DNA of 60,000 bases, taken from the NCBI GenBank assembly GCA_950295325.1, contig OX485806.1:250001-310000 (forward strand), read 5' to 3'. Positions within the stretch are counted from its first letter, which is position 1. The number at the start of each line of letters is the position of its first letter. This DNA comes from Polytrichum commune. Taxonomy: Eukaryota > Streptophyta > Polytrichopsida > Polytrichales > Polytrichaceae. A model generated the notes under the pieces. The model was not told the origin of the DNA. It was given only the letters and a program-made list of their open reading frames with translations, and did not search any database. Shown here piece after piece: positions 1 to 12,210 of the stretch. The position numbers and the translations under genes are program-made.

Positions 1-439
1 TAGTTAACAATATTTTTTTGTAAACGGAAATCAAAACAACTATAGTTAACTACATTTTTGGGCAGGTCAAATCACAAACAACTATAGTTACAAAAGGCAA
101 CTAGTTAACTAATAGTTGAATTAGTTGGTTAGTTGTCCAAGGTCTGAAACACTGCATTGATAAACCATAACCACTACTCCTTTGATTTCTTGTCAAAGGT
201 TTTGGACATTGGGAAAGAAAACCATGGTTTTGTCCATGTGAGATCACTTGGACTAATGCCAAATTTTATTGCAAATGTGTGGACCGTTTTTCTTGATGTC
301 TTTGATTGCACAAGTCTCAATAGCACTTGATGTTTAGTGCACCTCCCTGTTGTGGTTCTCCCAAGAATAAGTAAATAATTATAAACCTTTATAATGTTGA
401 AATGATTTTGAGCTTGTTGGCCCTACCTTGTTCCAGAGT
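1..439. other. AT-rich gene-free stretch
   Basis: No convincing coding region. The first 130 bases repeat the short word TAGTTAAC and its variants in both orientations, as in subterminal regions of DNA transposons, but no terminus can be placed. Confidence 0.4.
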
Positions 440-780
440 TCTGGGTGCAAGATATGTACATTGTCTATTGTGTGGTATGTAGGCTCTATTTTGATGGTAA
501 GAACATTATGGTGCACTCATACTAGGGAGTATCCAAGTGAACCATGTGTTTCTAACTAATCATTTGGAAACATAGAGGTTTGCTTTTGGTTGAGAGAAGT
601 GTGGGCACTTTATGTGTGCTAGTCCAAGGTGTGCACCTTTGAAAGAAGGTGGTGTTCTTTGTGGTCTTTCCATTTTTTGTGATGCTTGTTTTGGATTGTA
701 ACCAACTCGAAAATACAACACCACCTTAATTCATGTTGGTGGCAAAATTGGAGTTAACTCTTCTCGCTATGGTTTGCTAC
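440..780. repeat. Dispersed repeat, copy 1
   Basis: This stretch resembles 6000-6300 in the same orientation. Shared landmarks in the same order are a segment ending in accatgtg, a 'gcttgct/gcttttggttg' stretch, 'aaggtg..acctttgaaagaa', 'accaactc.aaaat' and 'ggcaa.attggag'. It is a diverged dispersed repeat with no visible coding capacity. Confidence 0.5.
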
Positions 781-959
781 AATTTCTTGTTTTCAAATAA
801 GACATCCTAGCTTTTGAATGGGAGACTTGAAAGTGGGGAGAGTTTCATTATAAGGAAGAAGTGCCTAATTCAATTGCAAGTATATTAATCGGACACCTAT
901 ATTTGAGCAATATGTGCTTTGGTGTGGCTCCAAGAACGAATACTGAAAAGACATGTGTT

Positions 960-1210
960 TAGTATGTGTTCATGTGCTCAAAATATGACAACCATTTGCG
1001 CTCAATAGTTAACATAAATGGGGGGACCTCTACGACCATGTAATGAGCATGAGAGTCTTCTCTGATAATATGAGCTGTGAAAATTATGAGGAATGTGGCT
1101 AATCATTCAATATGGATTTGCTAATCATCTCATACTAATCGTGTGTTTCATACCATATGATAAATGGACTAGTTGGAAAAAGTAACGTGACTCAAGATCC
1201 ATGGACATAA
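960..1210. repeat. Dispersed repeat, shared with GRAS intron 1
   Basis: Diverged copy of the sequence at about 30205-30460, which lies in the first intron of the GRAS gene. Shared landmarks are 'gctcaatagt.aacataaatgg.ggacct', 'atgagct..gaa.attatgag', 'tttggatttgctaa' and 'gtgtttcata'. Same orientation in both places. No coding capacity is seen. Confidence 0.6.
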
Positions 1211-1474
1211 GACCTACATGACTTAAGTATATGGTTTCTCCAATCATTATTAAGTGTTTGTACCACTTATGACATTCTTAGATACCAACTTGCACACAAA
1301 AACAATCCTTTTCTCATAATCAAGTCAGGAACAGCTGGATGAAATTCTTTCATGTACATTTCATCCATCTAGACTAAACCCTAGGTCTCCCCATGATGGG
1401 TTGCCGAATTCCACCAAAGCATCATAACTTTTTTAAACAGTTATAATTAGTGTGATTTCATACTGCATAGAGTA

Positions 1475-1670
1475 GACAAACCCATTTATGATATAAACCC
1501 CCCCCCCCAATCTCAATACATAGAGTCATAGATTCCCCTAAGTCCATGAAGTTTTACACATGTAGTTGTCATCTTAATGGAATAAGCCATGAAGTTTCAT
1601 ACATGTTGCCATCTCATTCAATGTGATGGAAAATGTATGTTAAAAGGGCATGGATTTGGGTTTCTTGAAA
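1475..1670. repeat. Dispersed repeat, copy 1 (poly-C family)
   Basis: Same family as 11200-11395. Both start with a poly-C run followed by 'atct.aatacatagag', then 'gtgaagttccacatgtag'-like and 'gccatgaagtttca.a' stretches and 'aatgtgatggaaaa'. Non-coding. Confidence 0.6.
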
Positions 1671-1888
1671 GGGCACTGATTCTACTGAAGTTCTCCGTCT
1701 CCAAGTTATAGGAAATAGGTCAACCTTTGTTGCGAATATGGGTTGGGAGGGAATCTTGCCTTTTAAATTTGAAGGTAATTTCAAAACTTTGAAATTTTGT
1801 GATTTTGTGATTTATTTGTTAAGCAGTATAATATTACGTTCCAAACTTGTGAAAAAACCACTCTAGTATCACACTTATACTACACTTA

Positions 1889-2282
1889 GAGCATCCTCAG
1901 TCGGTCAAGGTAAAGCTCACTGCAAACCAAGACCTATCTTGCTTAAAATTGCTCAAAATTTAGAGGGAGTGCACCAAATCTTGCTTAAAATGGACAGATC
2001 CTCCCACACTCCCTCTAAATGTCAAAAATTTGGAGGGAGTGTGGGAGGATCTTTCCATTTTAAAGCAAGATTTGGTGCACTCCCTCTAAATTTTGAAAAT
2101 GTGGTGTTTTCAATGAGGGATTTCACCTACGTCAAATTTTTACAATTCTTTTTTCTTGAGAAATATCTCACGTTTATTTCGGTGTGCTTCTAATGATGGT
2201 AATTTCAGTTTCTAATTTTAGGTCAGTCAAAAGATAGGTTTTGGTTTGCAGTGAGCTTTACCTAGACCGACTGAGGATGCTC
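1889..2282. mobile_element. PIF/Harbinger-type MITE with foldback core
   Basis: Bounded by long terminal inverted repeats of about 50 bp. The left end starts GAGCATCCTCAGTCGGTC and the right end reads GACCGACTGAGGATGCTC. A TTA trinucleotide flanks each end (1886-1888 and 2283-2285), the target-duplication size and sequence expected for Harbinger elements. The interior is itself a near-perfect inverted repeat of about 75 bp per arm centred near 2022, so the element can fold into a long hairpin. The small reading frame across it is a by-product of the hairpin arms. Confidence 0.85.
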
Positions 2283-2374
2283 TTATGCAAAACTGCTTAA
2301 GTTAACGGAAATGGGTTTGTCACTTTACATAACATTATTTAGCCTCCTTCAAGTAGGGTTTTGTATATTGTTGG

Positions 2375-2755
2375 AGAAGGACAGGCACCATGGGCCTTGG
2401 CTTGGTGGTTAGGGCTCATGGCCCCCAATGAGGAGGTTGTGGGTTCTATTCCCCATGCCGGCGTGGTGCTCACCACCTTAGTCCACCCAACTATGGTGGG
2501 GGGTCCTTGGACCTTGTTGTATGGGTACCTCAAAGCCCTTTGGGGGGGATACCATGTCCGGTATCTTCAAGGCACTAGTGGCTAGCTAGGAACTAGTATA
2601 GTGTGTCACTATAGTGCCCATCCTCGAAAGGGGAGAGTAGTATTGTCCCAATGTCCCCTTGTCCAGTGGGCATCGGGTCATTGGCATTATGAATGGACAC
2701 TTTATTCACGCCGGCCCCTTAAAAGGGACCGGAGTTTCTATCTATCTATCTTGGA
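2375..2755 (+). mobile_element. tRNA-derived SINE
   Basis: The head carries RNA polymerase III internal promoter elements. A box-A-like stretch (GGCTTGGTGGTTAGGG) lies near 2397 and a box-B-like stretch (GGGTTCTATTCCC) near 2440. The order and spacing fit a tRNA-type head. A non-tRNA body follows, and the element seems to end in a short TCTA repeat near 2740-2755. The 3' limit is approximate and no flanking duplication was fixed. Confidence 0.65.
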
Positions 2756-4190
2756 GAAGGACCACACGTGTGGTGACTTCCAACATGGGGGAGTAACTGT
2801 ATTAAGCATTGATTTAGGTTCCCTTTGCATACGGTAGAGGGCTCTTTATTTTGATAACAAACAATTATGCTCACCTCATATTGTGCCACGTGTTGTTCCT
2901 ACATTGGGTGAAACTCCTTGAATCTAAAGTGGAAACTACATTTGGGACTAGTAACGATGAAATAGAGCGCCATTGTATGTTATTCTAGGTACAATTTCAA
3001 AATTTAAATTTGAGGGCGTACGAAGGTTTAAAATAGAGTTGACTTTACATAAATATGCAAATTTCATAATCCGTAGGGCCTAGCAAAAAAAACTTGGAGG
3101 ATCACTAGACTCATTGCGGACCTCCAAAGTCACAAGTGTTAATTTTAGTGGTATCCAATGACAATTTTAGCCAATCTTGTCCAAAAGCACTTTAGTTAAA
3201 ATAGATCACTTAATTGAATTGAGTTAAAGACTTGTATATTGGCATTGATTCACCATGTACATATCATCATATGTCAAGTCTTTTGTAATGTACAATTCTA
3301 GGAGAAAGTTGAAATTTGAGGAGGGTCAATTTCAACAAATATTAAAAAGAAATTTCTTTGCAAAATTTTGTTGACCAATGTTGGCCCCCTAATTTAAAAC
3401 TTTTCCTTCCGTTTTTTATTTGTACTTTTTCCTTAAATATCAAGATATTAAGTTCAATAACCTCATCATGCAACATTATAACCACATACTAACTTGCATA
3501 CTTGACTGTAACATAAATCTACTCTCACATGGTGCACCCTCTCACTAGGAGAAAACTTGTCCATTCCAAGGAGTTGTTGCAACTTGTATGTTGCAACTCA
3601 TGGCAAGAAAATGCATATTTGAATCATTATGCTTGCCAATTGAAGGTTTTTTGGTTGCAAATTTGGGAGAATATAACCAAAAACCTCATGTTGGTTACCA
3701 AAATGATTGGTTATGGTTTATGTACTTTCTAAAAAATGAGCTACAACAGGTGATTGGATGGACAAGTTTTCTCCTATTGTCCTCCACATGAAAGTGTGTG
3801 TCAAATTTGCAAAGCAAGGAAGATTTTTGCCCTAAACCACTTGCCACCTTCTTGATTGCTATGTGTTAATACATTCAATAAACACACAACTCATATTCTC
3901 TTCCCATATTGTTAAGCATTAGGCATAAGAAAAATACGGCCAAAGGTTAAGTAAAATTAAGGTTGTCATTCTCAAAAACCTATGACCTAAGTGTTAATGC
4001 CACAACAAAGTCCCCATGGAACATGACATTTCTTTTATTTAAAAAGGGTGATGAAGCATAAGGCTTAGCAATGTTATGCCAAATTCTTATAAAAATCAAA
4101 CTTAACGAACTCGTTGCCAATAATTTTCCAGTTGAAATCATATGGGCTACTTTGCCACATGCCCAAGTCACAGTGAAGTTTGAGACCTTC
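2756..4190. other. Gene-free stretch
   Basis: Only short, low-complexity reading frames without splice-site support. No recognisable repeats apart from general AT-richness. Confidence 0.5.
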
Positions 4191-4193
4191 TAA

Positions 4194-4604
4194 GAGCATG
4201 TTCATTTGTTCCTTATACAATGCCCTGGAGTGGAAAAGGTTGGGTTTAGCCTAAGAGTTGGACCCACGTGTCATACCCGACCGATATAGTTCCATTAATA
4301 GGGCCCGAAAAGCCCTCCTAGACCGAAAAAACTTGGCTATATTGTAGCCCAACTTTCAACTCCTTTATAAGAGAATCAATTATCAACACCTCACATTTTG
4401 TGACCAAATAAAATCCTCAATTGTTTCTATGTAAAGCCAGGTGAATTTTAAGATATTAGTTTTAATTATGGGACCCACAGTTTATGAAGCTCATATAGAG
4501 TGAATGCGTGGGACTTATAATGAGACTACTCCCTTGTAAATTATTATTACCCAATTTAGCACCCCTTTGTGTTTGCATTTGGTGTACAACGTGTGAACAT
4601 GCCC
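4194..4604. mobile_element. PIF/Harbinger-type MITE
   Basis: Short terminal inverted repeats: GAGCATGTTCA at the left and TGAACATGCCC at the right. Each end is flanked by a direct TAA (4191-4193 and 4605-4607). About 410 bp, AT-rich, no coding capacity. The TIR sequence differs from the 1889-2282 element after GAGCAT, so it is a separate family or subfamily. Confidence 0.75.
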
Positions 4605-4607
4605 TAA

Positions 4608-5840
4608 GAAGAGAATGCTTTCGAATGGATTTTGCAAGTCTTTGAATCAACTCATCCACTTCATTGCTATTATTATGACAACTTAATGCTACGGGGTCTT
4701 GTCAATGGTAATTGAAGGAGGGCTAAAACACATCTTAGCATACCACTTGGACATTATACGATTAAATTGTGAATATTCAAATTGTTGGATACATGTTTGT
4801 CCAAAACCAACCCAAAGAACCATTTTCATGTTCAAAGCAAGTTCATTTTAGGCAAGAATCACTCATCAGAAGTACCACTCTTACGTAAAGGTCACAATGA
4901 ATTTCGATTCACAACACCTACTAAGGGGGATCATAAAAACATGTCCTATGTAAATTTGTTGGTGATACATCCCAATTTAAGTTCATTGGACTGATTTGGA
5001 GTATTCAACCCCATATTTAAAATTCATTGCATTAGAACCAACAAATTGTCCCCAAACTCTACAATAATAATGAGCATTTTAGCTACTTATTTATTAATTA
5101 AAATATATATAAGGCTGGAATATTACTTAGTTGTCCCAATTAGTGTGTGTTACCAATAGTTAGTGTGCCTTACAAGCTGAACAATATTCATTTCACAAGG
5201 GAAGCCCAAAGTAATAGCACTACATGCACACTAACTTGGCCTTATAAGTGTTTGTCCCAATTAGTGTGTGTTACTATTGGAGTTACACAATGCACTTATG
5301 TCTTACTCAAGAGCTCAATTTTATTATTGAACGTTCTCTAGGTTGTTAGACATTATAGACCATAAATGACTTTGCTTTGTAAAATAACATATTTTTAATA
5401 AATAGTTATAGCATTGCGTAACCCCGAATAGTAACACTCTCTAATTGGGACAATCAATGTAGTCATTATATTGGTGTTCAATGGACACTATTGAGGTTGA
5501 ATGATATTCATTTCACAAGGGAAGCCCAAGTAAATGGGGGCATAATGCCTAGCAAATTTATGGCCCCACAATGCATCAGCTTACAACTACGTAAATTACA
5601 TATGTGTATATGAATTTATCAGGTAGAGGTGTTAACTATGAAGTTACAATCTACTTATGTTGGCTTTTGATTGTATTTTGAGAAATAAGGGTGATGATCC
5701 AACTACAACATGTTTGATCAACTATGCTACAAAGTGGATAGTTGAGGGTGGTGGAAAAGGTTGTATCATTATTTATTTATTTTTTGGGTCTATTTTGTTT
5801 GTACTTGCTATGTGAGAAGAGTGGCTTAAACCCAAGACCC
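4608..5840. repeat. Gene-free stretch with short direct repeats
   Basis: Holds two kinds of short direct repeat. A block reading 'tgtcccaattagtgtgtgtta' occurs near 5132 and again near 5252. A block reading 'atattcatttcacaaggg' occurs near 5184 and again near 5514. No gene is seen. Confidence 0.5.
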
Positions 5841-6008
5841 TAACCCATGTCTCATGGGAACTCCAAAATTAAGCCGCATAAGGTCACAAAAGCACTTGGA
5901 TGGATGACCTTCCCAACACTTGACTAACCTAGATCTCATGAGAACTATGAAGTTAAGCCACACAAAGCCGAAATAATACTCGGATGGGTGCCCTTCCTAA
6001 CACTTTCA
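5841..6008 (+). pseudogene. Two tandem 5S rRNA-like relics
   Basis: Two degenerate copies, 5841-5924 and 5925-6008, are spaced 84 bp apart. Each keeps the order of conserved plant 5S rRNA words: 'gatctcatgagaact' (5S GATCCCATCAGAACT), 'gaagttaagcc' (GAAGTTAAGCG) and 'actcggatgggtg' (ACTAGGATGGGTG). Each is shorter than a 120-nt 5S gene and carries many substitutions. They could be pseudogenes or the head of a 5S-derived SINE. Neither is likely to be a functional rRNA gene. Confidence 0.7.
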
Positions 6009-6300
6009 TTTTGGTGCACTCATCTATAATCCATGATCCACCCAATCATAATCATTATGAGGGTATCCATCTAAATTACCTATTTTTAACCAACCATGTG
6101 AGAACCTAGGGGCTTGCTATTGGGGGAGGTAGGTGCAAGTTGGCTTGTCTGCACATGACATTTCAAGGTGTTTACCTTTGAAAGAACCTAGGCAATAGTG
6201 GTTGGGGGCCCTCTGAGAATTCTTGTACTGCATGTTTCGAGATTACATATACACTTAGACCAACTCAAAAATGGAGCAACACCATAATTTATGACAATGG
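6000..6300. repeat. Dispersed repeat, copy 2
   Basis: Second copy of the repeat at 440-780, in the same orientation, immediately after the 5S-like relics. Non-coding. Confidence 0.5.
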
Positions 6301-6312
6301 CAACATTGGAGC

Positions 6313-6336
6313 CTCTCTCTCTCTCTCTCTCTCTCT
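6313..6336. repeat. (CT)n microsatellite
   Basis: About twelve uninterrupted CT units. Confidence 0.95.
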
Positions 6337-6339
6337 ACT

Positions 6340-8550
6340 TAGTTCTTACCATGCCTTGGATGAACAGATTGGGTAGAAAAACATAACCCTAATGAACTAA
6401 ATGTTCTAGGGCATAGGAGTTTCTTTTACCTAACTGATAATAGCCGTGGATCTTACACTAAAGATCTACGGACAGGAGCACTTACCTAATCACATATGAG
6501 GTAAGAGGAAGCATGAGAGCCTCCTTTCGAAGGTTGAACCACTTATGTTGTTTACCTTAAGTAACTTCTTGGTTTAGGGTAAACTAGTGGAGATTGGTGG
6601 AAGGTGTACATCGCTTACCTCAATAGTGTACCACTAGAAGCTCAAATGGCCAAGGAACATGTAGCATACTTGATTGTTCTAAGCATTCTTTGATACAAAC
6701 CATATGATTTTACCGTTTATATTTGTGTGACATAGATAACAATTGGGTTTTGCTGATATTCACCTCGTGTACGTGACTAATCCTCATTTTTTGTTGGTTG
6801 GTTGCATGGGCACAGGTGAGGCATACCCTTCACATTTTGAACGGCCATCCTAGGTTTTGTATCTTATCTTCATGCAAAAGTATTATGTGTACAATGCTTA
6901 CTATGAAGCATTTTTTACTTGTGAATGATACTTGAAGCTTGTATATACTTGAGTTTAGTATACACATACTTGACTGAGAGACATATACCTCTTTGACCAT
7001 GTAATAGTATGTATCGGACATGTCATACATTGCATTATTTTACTTATGAGCAATATGGCTTACAACCTTAGTAGTTTGAATACTCAAAGGTGTTAGTAAA
7101 AGTTTTAGACAAATACCAAGCGGAAATAGTTGTAAATATTTAGAAGTAACTTTGCAATGGTTTGGCCAAGAGGGATGGTCCCACCCACCCTCCCGGGATT
7201 TGGAAGGTTTATTAGATATGATATGGAATGATTTGGCCTTTGAACAAAAGGATGTTAAAAGAGGGAACTATGCTTGAAGGTAAGCATAGATCTGCTCAAG
7301 CAATGCCCAGCTCTCTTTCTTTCTTTCTTTTTGGTTTTATTTTTTTGCTTGCTTGCTTGAAGGTGCCACTATGCTATATGTAACTTTGTATAATTAGCCA
7401 CCATTCCAACACATGATTGTCATTTTTAGAATACTCAAACTATGTCGTACTAAATAAATTAGTCTTATGATCTTCTCCAAGAGTGGTACAATGCTTACTT
7501 TCTTATTTGGCACATGTCAATGCCAAGCACATGCCACGGAGTAGAGTTCTTGGTAATAAATGTCAGCCAATGTGACTAAACCTACCTATCTCATCTACAC
7601 ATGTCTCCTACCCACTTTAGGATGAACTTAGACTTGGATGGGCGGTGAACTTCTCCCATTTGTCAAGTTATAATAATCACATTGAATATTTACAAATATG
7701 CACCCAATTACAATTGACCTTAGTTTTGCAAAGGGAAGTTGGCCCCATCAAACATGATAGGTTAGTTGAATCTTGAATGCTATGGTTGACCCTTGGAACA
7801 CGTTTTTATTATATAATGCCCAGGGGAGTTCATTGACAATTTACGTAGAATAACTTCAGAGAAAAGGTTGGGTGGCATATATTTGTAAGACATAAATTTT
7901 ATATTTTGTTTAGATCTACATTGGGCTCTATGAAATATCAAACAATATCTTATATATAGTATATGATACCATAATTTTTTCTAATTTACTTCTTTTTAAT
8001 AAAATAGCCTAACAAAAATTGGAATGAATAATTGTCCACATGCCGTTCTCTAAGGCGGCCACGTTGCCCCTATATTCCCACGACATTCCATAAGTTTACC
8101 CACATTTTACCTTTTAGTATATCGTGTGTGGTGCATATCACTGAAAACTACAAGTGGTCGTTTACAACAAGATCAAAGAGAACTACCATGCCTTCAAGTT
8201 ATCTTAGAAGCTTTGGACACCATTGTTGAAAGCGTGCATCCACACTGAGCCCGTGGACCAACTAACATTATGGGAGTCAGCTCAACTAGGGATGCACTAA
8301 TGCTACAAGCAACACCAAATTTTGTTGTGCAACCATGGATGATGTTAACGATATACGAGTATTGGGCGACCCAAAGGAGCACAATTTGAAGATGTTGGAG
8401 TAGGCTAGAGTTGTTTTGGGAACATGTGGTTTTCTTATCGTTTTGTTTGCATGTTCAATTATTTTAGCGAGATTCATCATATTTGTACAATGTGATTTTT
8501 TTTTGAAGTGGCCACCAAGACTTGGAGGTGTAGGTTGCACATTCAAAGTT

Positions 8551-8585
<35 letters not shown>

Positions 8586-11199
8586 TTTGAATGTGTGTAT
8601 TCTAGCACAATCACAAATATAGTATTCATATTCCATGGGGGATTGTTTTGGTTTTTCATTAAACTACCTTACTTATTGCATGCCTCGGATACATTGCTTG
8701 TAAAAGGAAACTCTTTGAATACTTCGTAATCAACTACTATATACTCTAAACTTAAAAAACCATAATCCTTGCATTTGCCCACAACTTTGATGTTTTGTGC
8801 CCATTATGAGGTGGTAAAATCTCTAAATGTATATATTAGTTTGATTCCTCCCAATGCTATGTTATCTTACATGACAAACATTAGCAAATGAAGAACTTCA
8901 CTTAAATACCACAAGAAGAAGAAGAAAAAGTTGAACTCATAATTTTTGTAAATAAAATAGGTTGCATTTTATTGCACAACTTTGGAGATTATAAAGACCT
9001 ATAAGGTGAAGGAAAATGATGCTGAGTAGGATTTTTTTTAGTTATAGGGTCCAAAAAACTTCAAAGAGTAAGGTAAATAGCCCATAAACAAATACTTTAT
9101 TCTCGCACGTGTATGCCAATTTTCTATAAAGGTGTCTTTCCTGGGAATAGTAACTTTCCATGTGAATTGTTTAACAACAAAAAAGTGTAGATTACACAAA
9201 GGCCATGCCATAATACTCTACACACTAAATGTTGAATACAACCCATGAAATAGAAACATTAAAATTGTGTCAAGAAAATGGAAAAGTGAGAGATGATCAT
9301 GTAATTTAAATGCCAAGTGTACCGGTTTATGATTTGCCTAGTACACTTATGTGCATCTAGACTAGCAACTAGTCCATACATGATCTATTTGTGAATCATA
9401 GATAAATACAAACTCTGAATAATTAAGCTCAAAATTATACTGTTTCATTAGTTTTCCAATTTTCTAGATTGAGGAGATACATTGAACAAATCCATGTGTA
9501 AAGTCTCCTGTAAAAATTATAGGACAAGCACGTGGAGGATTGAGATGGAATTTATTCAAAGTGTAGAGGAATTCATCTAAGTTCATTGTAGGGGGTTATA
9601 TAGAGCTATGGCATGCAATGTTTTTCAAGTGTTCAAATTGAATGGAATGGCAAACTCAACATCGTTATGTGTATACACTTCATGATAAAATAAGACCATA
9701 TTTTTATTACTTAACTCAAATTTTAGCTATTAATTGTAGTATTTCCATTTCGTTGACGACCAATTAGTCCATTTTTAGAGTTTGTTTTTGTATTGAAGTG
9801 AATTCAACAAATACAAAAGCTTTGTTGTTCGGATTCTAGATATTACATCAATTCTTGGTGCAATTGAATCAAAAAGAAGATCACCAATTATTCATTGTAG
9901 TAGTGAGTTTCGTAATGTCTCATCACCTAATTCACATGAAGATTCCATAATTATATTTATTAAACAAATATTTATAAAATCTATATAACATATTGAGTTC
10001 TATCAAAATATATTCCATAAAATATACATCAAAGTACCATAAACCATACTAAAATATCCAAGTAATATTACTCTTCAAATTTGCATTTTTAATCAATTCA
10101 ATGTGGATGATTATGATATGTTTAAAGAAAATTACATTTCTCAACTTATAAATATATCACAAGTATTTTCAAACATCAATTTTGAACTTCAATATGTTTC
10201 ACCAAAACAACAAAAAATCACCATATAAAATTTTATATATACACCAAAAGTTTACCAATATTAAGTTTATATATTGGTAGTTCCACATAATGATTTGTCC
10301 ACCAACATTATCTGGTATTAAATATAACTGGTAGAGCTCTTGTCCCAACCTACAACACTACATATGATGTTTAGTGTGACTAATTGTAACTGTCTTGCTC
10401 AATACTAATTGTAAACCGCAGTATAGTGTCACCAACACTAAATGTTAACCCAACATTATTTGTCATTTCTTGTAATTTTGTTTTGTTTTTTTTTGGGGGG
10501 GGGGTGGTGTAGGTTTACAGTGTTGCAATTTCTGTCACATACCAAGTGAATTTTCATCTAAATTTCAATTATCTATGACAATATTTCATCACAAGTTGTT
10601 GACAAGAGAAAGTTGGGTTTTGGCCAATGGTTGAAGTCATCCATCATCCATAACAATATTTGTCCACTCATTCATAAGAAGTGTCATCCAAAAAGTTACC
10701 ATAATGACATTAAATAACATATGACACTAAATATCATATTTAGTGTACTTCTTGCCATCTTAAACTAGAATCTTCAACATGCGCGTTTTCATGGATATGG
10801 ATTACGACAACCTACTTCTTTAACCCAAGGTCATTGCTTCTTCTAGCCTTAAAGGTGAAGTGACCACATAGACCCAAGTTAAATAATGTTAACTATTGAA
10901 CTCATAACAATATCTAGATTTTAAGCACATAAACCAATCTCACTATGATTATTACACATATCTTCATAGAATTTGTTCTTAACTACAAGCCTTGTCATAC
11001 ACTCAAACATCCGTGTCCAATTAAGATGAGTGCCACACTAGGCCCAAATTGTGCCTTTACACACAAGCTAGAACAATGATCCCTTCACACTTGTCAAATT
11101 TTTTATGGATACTTATTCATCCCTTGGCAACAATTTTGGGTTAAACTTAAACGTAGATATTGCAACTTCATAAGGCATGCATTTTGAGCCACTAGAGTA
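6340..11199. other. Gene-free AT-rich stretch
   Basis: Nearly 5 kb without a supportable gene. Frames open for 60-110 codons are short or low complexity, for example the frame across the ATT microsatellite near 8560. Homopolymer runs (poly-G near 10495) and short CT/TTTC tracts (near 7316) are present. Confidence 0.5.
8552..8585. repeat. (ATT)n microsatellite
   Basis: About eleven uninterrupted ATT units, which produce an artefactual poly-Asn or poly-Ile frame. Confidence 0.95.
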
Positions 11200-11395
11200 C
11201 ACAAATCCATTTCCGATTACCCCCCCCCCCCATCTTAATACATAGAGGGCCCTAAAGCTGTGAAGTTCCACATGTAGCCACCATTTTCTAATGTGATGAA
11301 AGAAGCCACGAAGTTTCACATATGTCACCATCACATTCGGTGTGATGGAAAAAGTTAAATAAAAAGCCATGAATTTCAAGGGTTCCTTGAATTTA
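11200..11395. repeat. Dispersed repeat, copy 2 (poly-C family)
   Basis: Second copy of the 1475-1670 repeat, same orientation, with a poly-C run at 11220-11231. It abuts the left end of the MITE at 11457. Confidence 0.6.
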
Positions 11396-11456
11396 AGGGC
11401 ACTAATCATACTCAATTCCCGGAATGCGCTCCTCTCAAGGCATGCCCTCAAGGCAA

Positions 11457-12207
11457 GGCCACTTCACACACGAGCCAAGAGCCGTGACCATATATTTATG
11501 AGAGCCCCCAAAAAAGTGTTCAAAGGCCGTCCCAAGACACTTCCAAAATCACATAGTGTGATCACGGACTCTCAAGTGTAGTGTGAAGTCATATGTGACC
11601 GCACCCTCAACTTAATGCTATTTCAATGAATTTCTATTTATGCGGAGTCCTCACACCTGGTAAAAATAAAATAATTCAACAATTGTGAGTGTTCGGAGTG
11701 CCATGGTCTCCCGATAATGTGACCGCACCCTCAACCAAATACTATTTCAATGAATTTCTATTTATGCAGAGTCCTCACACCTGGTAAAAATAAAATAATT
11801 CAACAATTGTGAGTGTTCGGAGTGCCATGGTCTCCCGATAATGTGACCGCACCCTCAACCAAATACTATTTCAATGAATTTCTATTTATGCAGAGTCCTC
11901 ACACTTGGTAAAAATAAAATAATTCAACAATTGTGAGTGTTCGGAGTGCCATGGTCTCCCGGTTTTGTGGTAGGCCTACCTTCAAGAGGTGGTTTTTGAA
12001 AACAATCCAAGTGACCATGAAACATGATGCATTCGATGCCATGTAGGAATCCATGTAGACTTTACATGCATCTTGCAATCACATACTCCGTTGGTCCCTC
12101 AAGCGGAGTGTGAAGTAGCGAACTTGGACCGGCTCCGCCTTCCCCACCAATGAGAGTGCTTGAAGGGTAATGGTCACGGGCTCTCAGCCTCGTGTGTGAA
12201 GTGGCCC
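11457..12207. mobile_element. Harbinger-type MITE (GGCCACTTCACACA family), copy 1
   Basis: Terminal inverted repeats are GGCCACTTCACACACGAG at the left and CTCGTGTGTGAAGTGGCC at the right. A TAA follows the right end, with CAA before the left end as a possible decayed duplication. It shares its ends and inner blocks ('gaacttgga..g.ctccgcc', 'accaatgagag') with the element at 57510-58100. Three tandem 124-bp units lie inside it. Confidence 0.75.
11595..11963. repeat. Three tandem 124-bp repeats inside MITE
   Basis: Units begin at 11595, 11719 and 11843, each with GTGACCGCACCCTCAAC. They are nearly identical, so the amplification is recent relative to the host MITE. The related MITE at 57510 lacks this expansion. 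Confidence 0.9.
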
Positions 12208-12210
12208 TAA

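Noticed and set aside
2375-2450. Functional tRNA gene
   Set aside because: Box A and box B are recognisable, but no full cloverleaf with anticodon arm could be drawn, and a SINE body follows.
2361-2837. Small plus-strand proteins over the SINE
   Set aside because: Explained by a tRNA-type SINE with box A and box B; no coding signal.
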